A stretch of DNA of 64,000 bases from Inia geoffrensis (lineage: Eukaryota; Chordata; Mammalia; Artiodactyla; Iniidae), in NCBI GenBank assembly GCA_036417435.1, contig CM070902.1, positions 179,495,945 to 179,559,944 of the forward strand, given 5' to 3'. The notes under the pieces were generated by a model. It did no database searches and was not told where the DNA came from. It worked only from the letters and a program-made list of their open reading frames with translations. The first letter of the stretch is position 1. Each line of letters opens with the position of its first letter. Position numbers and translations under genes: made by a program. This document shows, piece after piece, positions 23,671 through 34,215 of this stretch.

Positions 23671-25724
23671 ATTCCAACAGAAATTCACTTCTTTCTGAGT
23701 TTCTACATTAGGATCAGTTCAGAAGAAATCATTAGCAGAAATGACACCTGGCTTCTGAACACGGATTTGCAGGTGTGTGTCTGGACACCCCAGGGGGCAT
23801 GTTGAGAGAGCAAGTTCTCTCCCATTAAACCCAAAACCACAACTACATTGTTTTGAGGCCTTCTCATCTCTGACCAACTGAAAACAGGGAGGGTCCGAAG
23901 AAACGTCCCTGTTCGCCGCGAACACAAACAATGTGTCTCTTGCGTTTCAGTATCTTTTACACAAAAGTCAACATAAGGACACAGGCACTTACATGATACA
24001 AGTTCAGAACTTGAGGAGACCTTAGAGGCTGTTAACTGCAGTCCTTCCCACTCGCAGATGGCGGAACAGAAATCCCGATTCTCGTGACTTGGCCCAAACC
24101 CCCTCTGGCTCCTGAGGGGGCAGAGGTCGCTCAGCAGCTGAGGCCACGTGATCACTCCACACACTCTGGTCACCTCCTCAACTGAAAGGCAGAGAAGCCC
24201 CCTCCATCCGTGGAGGCCCTGCAATGGCTGTGACGCTTCGAGAACACTTCCACGCTCGGTCCTCTGAGTTCCAGTCCCACACCTGTTGATCTGAGAGTTA
24301 CCACACGTGCTCCACTTTAGTCCAGTCGGAGGGTCACCCATGCTCTTCACCTCGCACCAGCATCAATACACGCTGCAGAACTGGCTTGGCTGTCTACAGT
24401 TTCTGAAACATTTCCCCAGGCTCTTTTTCACGATTTTCTCATCACCTTTTGCACTTTCTCAAGAAGCTATCTTTAGTCCTTTTTTAATTCTCTAAACATT
24501 TTCTAAATAGCCTGACTTACTCATTACCCTGTCTTTGCCACTTAATTGAACGTTGAGTATGTTTCCAGCCTTAATCTAACTAGCCAACGTAGATCACAAT
24601 TTATCTAACTTTAGGCTCCTAGTAAGTTAATTTTATGCTGAAATTAAAAGACAGGACTACCGGCTTGGAGTCATCTGGTATAAACATGGATGGGATACAG
24701 ACATATGAAGTCCTTATTATATGGTTCACTCAGTCTTTTCCCTTTATTTTCCCTGGATCCCTCCGTATGTGCAGCACAAATACACATATGTAAGCAACAC
24801 ACAACTGGAGAAGAAATCATTTTCAGCAAGTTTTCCTACGTATTTTCCTTTTCTATCTTATTATTTTGTATGAGCTGTCCTATTCGTTTTTACTGTTTTT
24901 GTCCAATTATTTTCCTTTTCTATTTGTGTCACTTTCATTAGTTTATTATTTAATGTTTACCTTTTTTGGAAAGGAAGAATCTCACTACACATAGAAATGC
25001 ATGAAATTCACTGAGCTCATTTGAAAATGACAAGAGATTGGACATGAAGCCATGAGCGAAAGGGCACGCCATGGAGGAAGTACAGCGAGGTGAACGGGGC
25101 GGGGGGAATGCAGGAAGTTGTGGGAAAGGCAGGAAAGGGTGGTGCTAGAGATACTACAAAATTAAAGTTGTTATCGGTGGCGAATGACTAGGTCTGAGAA
25201 GCGGGATGACTCAGGTTCTGTCTGGAAGGATGCTGGGCCATTGATAGAAAGAGGCCCCAGAAGCCAGTTTGACAAAGGGCTGGTCAGCTGTGCTTTGTAC
25301 ACGTGGACCTTGAATTCTTAGCGGGACATCTGGGTAGAGATGCACCTGAAAATTGAAGTATTTAATTAAGGAGTGTAAAACAGATTAGAGACATGAATCT
25401 GTGGTCCTCTAGATAGAGGAAGCTATTTAAATCGGGGCTTTAAGTCAAACTGTTCAATGTCAAAGGGCCACCAAAGAGAGAGAAGATGGCCACATGGATG
25501 ACTGGGGAATATTCACACTTAAGAATTGAAGAGGGTGTTAGGACTCAGATGGAGATGCAGAGATCAGAAAAGTACGCTGAGAGTGAAAAAGAAGAGGACA
25601 CACGTTCAAACAGGGCTTTGTCGGGAGACCGAAGAGGGTCGGGGGGTGTGGGGGTCAGCCAGGCCTGCTGTAGCTCAGCACCACGAACTGGGTAACTGGG
25701 TGCCCGCGACAACCTTGACACGTC

Positions 25725-26490
25725 TTCTCAGGTCCTTCAGGCTGGAAGTCAATGGCAGGGTGTTAGCATGGACGAGTTCTGGTGAAAGCTGGCTTTGTGG
25801 CTTGCAGATGCCTACCTTGTCACATGGAGGGGGGCAAGAGAGAAGAAAGAGACACAGAGAGACGGAGAGACAGACGCGATCATTCTCAGGTGTCTCTTCT
25901 TAAAAGGGCACTTACTCCCATCACGAGGCCCTGTAACAGGGAAGAACAAATCTGACTCCGGTTGGCTCTTCTACTTTAACCTTTGTGTTCTGTTGCTTTT
26001 TGCTACAAGGTAATCACTATAATCAAGCTGCCTATAAGCTTAAATTAGCCATAATGGCCCATCTCTGGGAACCCCGCCTCCCAGGTCATGAGCATTAAGC
26101 TAAACTAACTTCGTTCAGCTCACGGGAAACACCCTGACCAGGCCCACCCGTGAACGCCTGCAGGAAAGAAGAAATTCGTACATCCCCTCCGGAGTCTGGG
26201 CGGAACCAGAAATATCTGCAACAACTTATTACCTTTTTAATTGTACTTTACCTCCTCACCTCCCTCTCCTCGTTCTATAAAAGAAACCAGCATCCAGACC
26301 TGGTTAAGATGCTTCTCCGGGACCCTTGTCCACCATCCTCTCGGTCCGCAGGCTTTCCAAATAAAGTCCCTATCGCCTGCGTCCACACCGCGTCTTTCGA
26401 CGTATTGCCCTGTTGTGTCGCAAACGGAGCGAGCTTGGACTCGGCAACACTCCCACCCTCACCTAAACCTAATACTAGCCAATAAACATC
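25725..26490 (-). mobile_element. MaLR (MLT1-like) LTR fragment, interrupted
   Basis: On plus, gagttctggtgaaagctggc, ggcttgcagatgcctacctt and ggtgtctcttcttaaaaggg match the reverse of an MLT1-type LTR up to 25931. The continuing phrase ccaccctcacctaaacctaa resumes after 26450. A second LTR sits in between. Confidence 0.55.
25932..26449 (+). mobile_element. Solo LTR, ERV1-like
   Basis: A block of about 518 bp beginning TGTAACAGGG and ending GGCAACA (TG...CA rule). It has a TATA motif tataaaag at 26276-26283 and a polyadenylation signal aataaa at 26360-26365, spaced as in U3-R. No retroviral gene follows, so it is read as a solo LTR. The 4-5 base target duplication is not clear. An endogenous gammaretrovirus-like (ERV1) origin is an inference from layout. 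Confidence 0.6.
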
Positions 26491-26499
26491 TCCTTATGT

Positions 26500-27240
26500 T
26501 CAATAATATTAGTCATGAGACAAAAACCCATTAGGATGTCTAAAATTTAGAAGCCCGACAATGCCAAGACTTGATGCTGATGCAGAATAACGGGAATGTT
26601 TCGTAAACTGCTGGTGGGAAAGTAAGAAGGAGCAAACGACTTTGGAAAGCAGTTTGGTGGTTTCTTAAAAGGTTGAACACACCCTATCATACCACCCAGC
26701 TATTCCATTTCTAGGTATTTACTCATGAGAAAGGTAAATACATATACAAACGAAGACTTGAACGCAGACATTCATGAAGCAGGTTTACTTGTAACAATCA
26801 AAAACTGGAAACAATTGAAATGTCTTCGATCACGTGAATGAATGAAAAAGATGTTGTATAGCCATATGTGCAAAGGACTATTATCCAGCAGAAACATGCA
26901 ACAAAGAAGATAAATCTCAAAATCACTATCTGAGTGATGGGACTGCACATACAAGAGTCCACACTGTAATAGTACTTTGTATAAAATCGAGGCACTGCAA
27001 GCAAACCCGGACTTACGGACAGTAGATCAACGATTGCCTGGAGATAGAGGAGGGGTGCTGATTGGAAAAGGACACAAGAAATTGCTTAGGGGTGACGGAA
27101 ACGACTTCTACCTTGATTGTGGTGACGGGTTAACGGGTGTATACACCTGTCAAATCTTATCCAACTGTATATCTTTGGTATTTGAGGTTTATTGTAAGTG
27201 TCATACCATAGCCAGGTCATTAAAAAAAAAAAAAAAAAAA
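26500..27240 (+). mobile_element. Old LINE-1 (L1M-type) 3' part
   Basis: The segments tgctggtgggaaagtaagaa, caattgaaatgtcttcgatc and attgcctggagatagagg form a diverged ORF2 end and 3'UTR. The copy ends in a run of about 18 A at 27222-27240. Confidence 0.75.
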
Positions 27241-27539
27241 CAACTCAGTGGAGGACCAAAAGAACCTAAATGAACTAAATTCCAAAATAAATAAATAAGA
27301 AGCCATGGAAGAGATGAGTCCTGGGCTATTTTCATCCCAGATCAAGTGGTGGAAGGTGGCAGAATCTCCCACAGGCCGGGGTCAAGAGTGGCTGGTTAAA
27401 GGTCTATCAGACTTTTAGCTGCTGGAGGAGAGATGAGATCACCAAGGACCCCGAAGCTAAGATGGGCTGGTCCTCCACACTCACAGCCTAATATGTGTAT
27501 GTGGTACATGACACACACACCTGATAGATGACATGAGAA

Positions 27540-28165
27540 GAGGAAGGAAAATGTGACCCACGGTCAAGAGAAAACAGTCAACAGGAAGAGACCAAGGAAT
27601 GGCCCAGATGTTGTCACCAGACGGGAACTTTAAAACACCCGTGATAAACATATTAAAGAATCCAGTGGCCTAGTTGAATAGCAGGCATAAATAGGGAGTT
27701 TCCATTAAGAAACAGAACAGAAAGGAGAAGAAGCAATCGGAAATGCTAAAAATGAAACATCATAGCAAGGGAAATAACCCCAACAAAACCACAAAGAGAA
27801 TAAAGAGTGATAAAATAGAAGAGCATCTGAAATCTGCAGAACAATATCTAAAGGTCTAACATACACGTATCTAGAGTGCAGGGAAAAAGAGAGGGGAAAT
27901 GGAAGCAGACAAATATTTGAACAAATGGTGTCTGGGAATATTCCATATTTGATGATAGCATGAAACACAGATCCAAGAAGTTCATTAAACCCCACACATG
28001 ATAAATACAAAGAAAACTACACCTAGGCATCATGTTATCAAACCTCTGAAATTCAAAGATTAAAAGAAAACTTTTAAAAAACATCCAGAGGTGAAAAAAA
28101 GACATATAATAAAGGGGGAGTAAATGATTTTTACTTCCTTTTCTCCAGAATAGCAAATAGCAGAT
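27540..28165 (+). mobile_element. Old LINE-1 / HAL1-like ORF1 region
   Basis: The A-rich forward strand with gggaactttaaaacacccgt, gaatattccatatttgatga and caaacctctgaaattcaaag resembles an old LINE-1 or HAL1 ORF1 region. All frames are broken. Confidence 0.55.
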
Positions 28166-28542
28166 AATGCAAAAAAACGTATGGGCTGAAAGAAGAAAAA
28201 AAAACCTCTTTACGTTAAATTATAAATCCAACAAAATATTCTTCGAGTTAATATGAAAAAAAAGAAGTTTCCTAAACATTACAGTCATAACTTTGGTGGA
28301 GAATTTAAAGATACTTTAATTTAACTGAATTTCTATCATTCGTATTAAATGTATCACTTTTTTCCTGGCTTTATGTGTTTTACTTGGAAGTTCATAGGTC
28401 ATCAAAACCTAACTCTAAAGCTCATAATGCTACAGAGTCTAATCTATTTTAAAAACAAATGCTACGGATTATATGTAAAATCATACACAAACCAACAGAA
28501 AAACTTATATGTAAGCCATTAAGGTGGTAAAGCATAGTTTTT

Positions 28543-28901
28543 TTTTAAAATGAATTAATTTATTTTTATTTATTTATTTTTGCCACGTTGGGTCTCTATT
28601 GCTGCACGCCGGCTTTCTCTAGTTGCGGCCAGTGAGGGCTACTCTTCGTTGTGGTGCGTGGGCTTCTCATTGCAGTGGCTTCTCTTGCTGCGGAGCACGG
28701 GCTCTAGGCTCATGGGCTTCAGTAGTTGTGGAACATGGGCTCAGTAGTTGTGGCTTGCGGGCTCTAGAGTTCAGGCTCAGCATGTGTGGCGCACGGGCTT
28801 AGTGGCTCCGCGGCATGTGGGATCTTCCTGGACCAGGGCTTGAACCCGTGTCCCCTGCATTGGCAGGTGGATTCTTAACCACTGAGCCACCAGGGAAGTC
28901 C
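28543..28901 (-). mobile_element. CHR-type SINE, long form
   Basis: The reverse complement is a complete long-form SINE. A perfect 15-bp target-site duplication taaagcatagttttt lies at 28528-28542 and 28902-28916. Confidence 0.96.
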
Positions 28902-28924
28902 TAAAGCATAGTTTTTAGGGGATG

Positions 28925-29115
28925 GACCCTGCCTGGCTAAAAAGACTGGTTCCACCACTAATTCAATGTATGACATTTAGGCAAATTATTTTTCTGCTCT
29001 TGACTGTTTCCTCACCTTAAATTAAATGATAGGGTAGAACATTCTCAAGGGCTTCAAGAAAGGTAATCGCGTTTTAACAATGCTTGGAAGATAGTTATGT
29101 ACTTAATGAGTGTTG
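28925..29115 (+). mobile_element. MIR fragment
   Basis: The ordered motifs ggttccaccactaattcaat, actgtttcctcaccttaaat and atgagtgttgactg are a forward, diverged MIR. The 15-bp SINE duplication abuts its 5' end. Confidence 0.65.
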
Positions 29116-29378
29116 ACTGTTATGGCCTGAGATTAGGTTTACATTAGCCCCTTGATGCTACTTTGTTCAAGGCTTGGTTAACAAAGCAGTAGTTGTCAAA
29201 GGGCTCCAAGTTCTGCGCGTCCTGGGGTGCCCTGAGAGCCTCTCCTAGAAGGTGCAAGGGTCAGAACTGCTTTCATAACAGCACTGGGATACCATGTGTC
29301 CTTTCCATTCTCATTCTCTCTCAAGTACACAGTGCAGCTTTCTGGAAGTTAACATGGCATCTACAAGGTCATCGTTAC

Positions 29379-29454
29379 GCAGCTAATGAAATGCATGCAG
29401 CTAAATGCAGCTAATGAAATGCATGCAGCTAAATGCAGCTAATGAAATGCATGC
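29379..29454. repeat. 28-bp minisatellite, 2.7 copies
   Basis: The 28-base unit starting gcagctaatgaaatgcatg occurs at 29379-29406 and 29407-29434 and as a partial 20-base unit at 29435-29454, with no mismatches between copies. Confidence 0.95.
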
Positions 29455-30639
29455 CCCTATAGATTTTTCTACCATAGTAGGTTTAGGGTATGAATGTGTA
29501 TATTCAGGTATTAACCCCGTTTGTTCGCCGAACTTCTACGGTGGTCTTCCTACCATTCATTCGTTAGACTTCCTCTGATCTCTGTAACCTCATTATTGTC
29601 CAAAAAATCATTATTTTGAAATTCCCAAGTTCTTCTTATATCTACATGTAAACAAAAGAAGTAACTACACTTCGGGGTTTTGTTTTGCAGTGATATGAAA
29701 TTATATTAGCTTTTCTAAAGTTAAAATTTTTATTTTAACAGTTGTTATTTTAGAATTCAATAATACTTATTCTAATGTAAAGAAAAATTTATTTATACTT
29801 TTCCCCTACTTAAAGACAGATTTTTTTGCTTAAAAAGAGGGAAGTGGAAAATTTCCTCAACCCACAGCTGCACCACGTACATCTGCCGTGGTAGCCTGAC
29901 AGCTTCCCAGTACCGATGAGATCAGTGGTGATGTTAATTAATGTGATTATTTTGATACTGTATAACATAAAATGGAAAGTTTGTCAACATTTGGAAGACC
30001 TGTAAAACAAGGGGAACCCGTATTTTCCAGTGACCATGATGTTCCAAATTCATGCAGGAATAAAGGCTCCATTCACAGGACAATGGATTTTAATGGTTTC
30101 AGATCCCATGTGGCAAGTAGCCTTTATGAAATGATCACCTCTCAAATTTTGAATTTTTTTATACCAAAAGAATATCTACAGTTGTCTTAAAACACATTAA
30201 ACCCCTCCTCCCTTTTCAACTATGCATCAGTGTAAGGCTGGGTTTTTTCATACTTCCACTAGAGCAACCTGAATGTGTTAAATATAGAAAACATATTCCT
30301 TTTCACTTCAAACGATCGTATATTGACTGTGGGTTCTTTTACCAAATGCATAGTTACTGCTCACAGACGTTAAACTTTAAGTTTCAATCTCACTAACCGT
30401 GTGGACACACCACCGCTTTACCTTCGCATCACACCTACTCTCCATCCGGCAACGCACACTTCTCTCCAATGCCGGCCGAGACCATAGCTTTCTCCTTTAA
30501 AGCTGGTATTCTGCTCTGGACTCCATCACAGATGCTTTCTTCAAGGCCTTTCTTTCTAATTATTCCACCTATGTGAAATCTTTAATCTTTCTGTCTACCT
30601 GAATTCCTGAATTTACCCATCCATCCAACCATTCGTTTA

Positions 30640-31080
30640 TTCATTTGTTCATGCATCCTGCAAGTTATTTATTAAGCACCTATTACTACATTCTAAGGGA
30701 TGAGGTTTCAGGAATTAAAAACAAAAACAAACGGATACAAAGAAGCCAACATTAAACCCTAAAGGAGGGTCTCACGTAGGGGTGGGCGGGTGAACAGGAT
30801 AAAAACACACAAATTCAGTGAAGTGTGAACTACCACGACATGTTGTGATGGGGACACAAAATCTGCATCAAACGCTGACACGGTACATCGGTAAGTGCTT
30901 CCTCAAATGAATGACTCTTAAGCTGAGCCTTGTTGAATGAGTAAGAAATAACAAGCGTAACAAACACGAAAAGGTATTCCGAGGAGCAGAGAAGTATGCG
31001 CGAAAGAGAAAGACAAAACAAGAAAGAGTTTGGTGACAAACTGCAGCTGTGACAACATGGCTGTGACACAGTATTCTAGT
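30640..31080 (-). mobile_element. L2-like fragment
   Basis: On plus, attcatttgttcatgcatcc, tattaagcacctattactac and cttaagctgagccttgttga are consistent with the reverse of an L2 3' region. Divergence is high and the limits are uncertain. Confidence 0.45.
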
Positions 31081-32854
31081 AGGAGGGTGACTGAGACATG
31101 GGAGCAGAGCTAGAGGTGAAGTGCGGCCGTCAGATCACCCAGTGGGAGCTGTGGGCGCTGCGCCGTCTCTACACCACTTTACACGCGTGTGACACGCAGC
31201 ACGCGGCACCACTTCTCGGTACTCAAGCAGTGACCGACGCTTATTTGTCAAAGACAGCTGATGCAGACAACCACAGCCAAACACCATTTTACTGTGTGTA
31301 AAACAGACTGACGGCACACAGCTCCCAACACCCACTGCGCACTGGAAACAGAGCCAGTATTAAGACAGGAAGAACGAAACAGATTTTACTCCAGTTGGAT
31401 TTGGACAGATGATCAAGACCGGCGAGCAAACATGTTCTAACCAGCCCCAGCTAAGACGTTTCTCACCAGCGACGAAGGAGACTAACAGGGAAGAAAACGT
31501 GTGAACAAACAGCCCTTCCCAGGGCCTCCCCGGGCCTCCTCCTTGCCACTTAAGCGCCCTGCTGCCCAAGGCACCAGACTCACCGGCCTTTCTTAAGCCC
31601 CACATGCGACGTCTACCACTTTCCTTTTTCTCTTGACTTTGAAAGTCTATATTCAAGAAACCATGGTCTTGGTTGAAGGCAGAAGGGCAACATAATCGAA
31701 GTGGCTCTCCTGCTCTTGGACAAACACGCTTGTGCCGCTTTTCTGGGTAAGACAGCTCCCCGTGGCCTCCACAGATCCACTCCACGGGACCGCATCAACC
31801 CAAATGAGCTGTGGCCACAAGGCAGGGCCGAGGGGAGAGAAACCTTTGTGGGGTGTGGCCTCACGATACCTGTGGTACACAACCTTCTTGCTCCTGGCCA
31901 AGCCAGCAGGTGAGTTGCACGTGACAACCCAGGCTAAGTCAGGATAAAGTCTTCGAGCTTCAGAGGGAGCAGGGAAGGAGAATGGGAAGAGAGCAGCTCC
32001 ACTTAGGACGGCCTGCTGTGCAACAGGCTCTGCCAAGAAACATCACGGCTCTCTCACACACCACCGGGAACATTTTTCAGCATAAGATGGCACAACAAGA
32101 GCTTAAGAATATTACCCTAAACCATCCCCACAGAAAAGATCCACAAATCGAGACTGGGGCATATTGCTACTTGGAGTAGAGATGAACAAAGGAGAACGTT
32201 AGTCATTAGTGCCTGCAAATATTTTAAGACGTTGAAAAATGAAATTTTACCCAGAGTTTTCACTGGGAGGATTGCCTGTTGCTAAGCACATTTGGAAACG
32301 TCCAGCGTTGACCCAGCATAAGAATCTCTTGCCTCAAATCTTGACCTATCAGGTCTCGACTATGTGACTGTGTTTATCCAAGTATCTTCCACGTTACATT
32401 TGTAATCCTCTAAATTCTGAGTTAACCGATGGAAACACCTGATGCAGTGTGAGGACTCAAACAATTTCCCTAAGCCTAGAGGTGCATCTAAAACTCTGAA
32501 GGGTTGGAATTGACTATGAAGGTCTAATGAAAAGTAACGCATATGCCACACATCCTTTCCCCAAAACTCTAAACAACAAAATGGTTCCGCATCACCCACC
32601 AAAGAAAGGTTCAGTGGACATCCTGGTCTAGTTGTCACCTAACCCCTTTTAACCTTAACCCTTTTTATCGGTACTTCCCAGCACTCACTGCTCTGAGATG
32701 CCCACTTCACATCACACATTCCGACCGAACGCTCGTGATCTCTGGAGCACTTTTCTTACGTGTCTGTGAACAGAATGGGAGCTAAACTGAAATGGCATCT
32801 CCTCCCGTTGGGGGGAACAGTCAACTCAGCAAGTGATTACAGTGGAGGATAAGA

Positions 32855-33245
32855 CGGCGAAAGACAAGTACTGTATGACATCGCTTACAGTGGAATCTAG
32901 AAAAGTGATGGAAATGAGCTTGTCTACAAAACAGAAACAGATGCACAGACACAGAGAGCAAACTTATGGCTGCCAAAGGGGAAAGGGGGCAGGGATAAAT
33001 TAGGAGTTTGGGATTCACAGATACACGCTACTGTATATAAAACAGACGATCAACAAGGACCACTGTATAGCACAGGGAAGTCTACTCAATATCTTTTAAT
33101 AACCTGTAATGGAAAAGAATCTCAAAAAGAATATATATATATATATATATATGCATATATATATATATAACTGAATCACTTTGCTGGACACCTGAAACTA
33201 ACACGACACTGTAAATCAACTATACTTCAATAAAAAAATTATAGC
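32855..33245 (+). mobile_element. LINE-1 3' end, 5'-truncated, with (AT)n
   Basis: The typical 3'UTR motifs ggctgccaaaggggaaaggg, tataaaacagacgatcaaca and ctgtatagcacagggaagtc lead to the terminal tatacttcaataaaa. An expanded (AT)n at 33130-33169 lies within it. Confidence 0.88.
33130..33169. repeat. (AT)n microsatellite with central GC, palindromic
   Basis: A 40-base AT alternation interrupted only by GC at 33153-33154. It is self-complementary about that centre for at least 14 bases each side. Confidence 0.95.
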
Positions 33246-33519
33246 CAAGGATAAATAACAGCATAGGGGATGAACAGGGAGGTGCAGGGAAACGTAACAA
33301 TGCCCTTGATTCAGACCCGGAAGAGCAGGGAAAGTTTCTAGGAAGTAGAGCCTAGCTTGAGATATAAAGGCTGAATAGGTACCGGCCCCTCGAAGACCCA
33401 GCAAGCGGCCAGGGAATCCGGAAGAGGAGGGGAGGTGGCCGTGTTTCCCACAAAGGGATGCTGCAGTGTGCGGTGAGAAGTGGCGCTGCCGGTTCTCCAT
33501 CCATAGGTTCGTCCCCGCC

Positions 33520-34215
33520 CCCCCCCCACTCTCTCACGCACTCACACCCCCTCACACAGGCACTGACAACCTCACACCCCCTCAAACCCCCTCACACACT
33601 CACCTTCACACACACCCTCATACACACTCACATATTCACACCCTGACACAGACACACGCACACACCCCTCACACACACACACACACATTGACAACCTCAC
33701 ACACACTCTCCTACGCACACACACACACATACACTGACCTCACACACACTCACCTTCAAATGCCCCCTCAAACAAACACCCTCACACAGACACACACACA
33801 CTCACACACTCTCACACACACACACACCCTCACACTCAGACACAGGCACTGACAACCTCACACACCTCTCACACACACTCACACTCATACACTCGCACAA
33901 CTCACACACTCACCTTCACACACACCCTCATACACACTCACACATTCACACCCTGACAGACACCCCTCACACTCACACACACGCACTGACAACCTCACAC
34001 ACACTCTCCTATGCACACACACACTCACATACACTGACCTCACACCCACTCACCTTCAAACACCCCCTCATACAAACACCCTCACACAGGCACACACACA
34101 CTCACACACAGTCACTCTCACACACTCACACACACCCTCACACTCAGACACAGGCACTGACAACCTCACACAGCCCCTCACACTCACACACACACTGTCA
34201 CTCACACACTCACAC
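33520..34215. repeat. (CA)/(CTCACA)-rich array with ~300-bp higher-order period
   Basis: The stretch is almost free of G on the plus strand and is made of cacac and ctcacac words. Landmark words recur about 300 bases apart. The landmark caggcactgacaac is at 33557, 33843 and 34151. The phrase ctctccta is at 33706 and 34004. The phrase acactgacctcacac is at 33731 and 34031. The array is thus about 2.3 copies of a composite unit. Confidence 0.9.

Noticed and set aside
33466..33852. 128-codon Thr/His repeat open frame
   Set aside because: It is the translation of the CA array; no start context or conservation can be argued.
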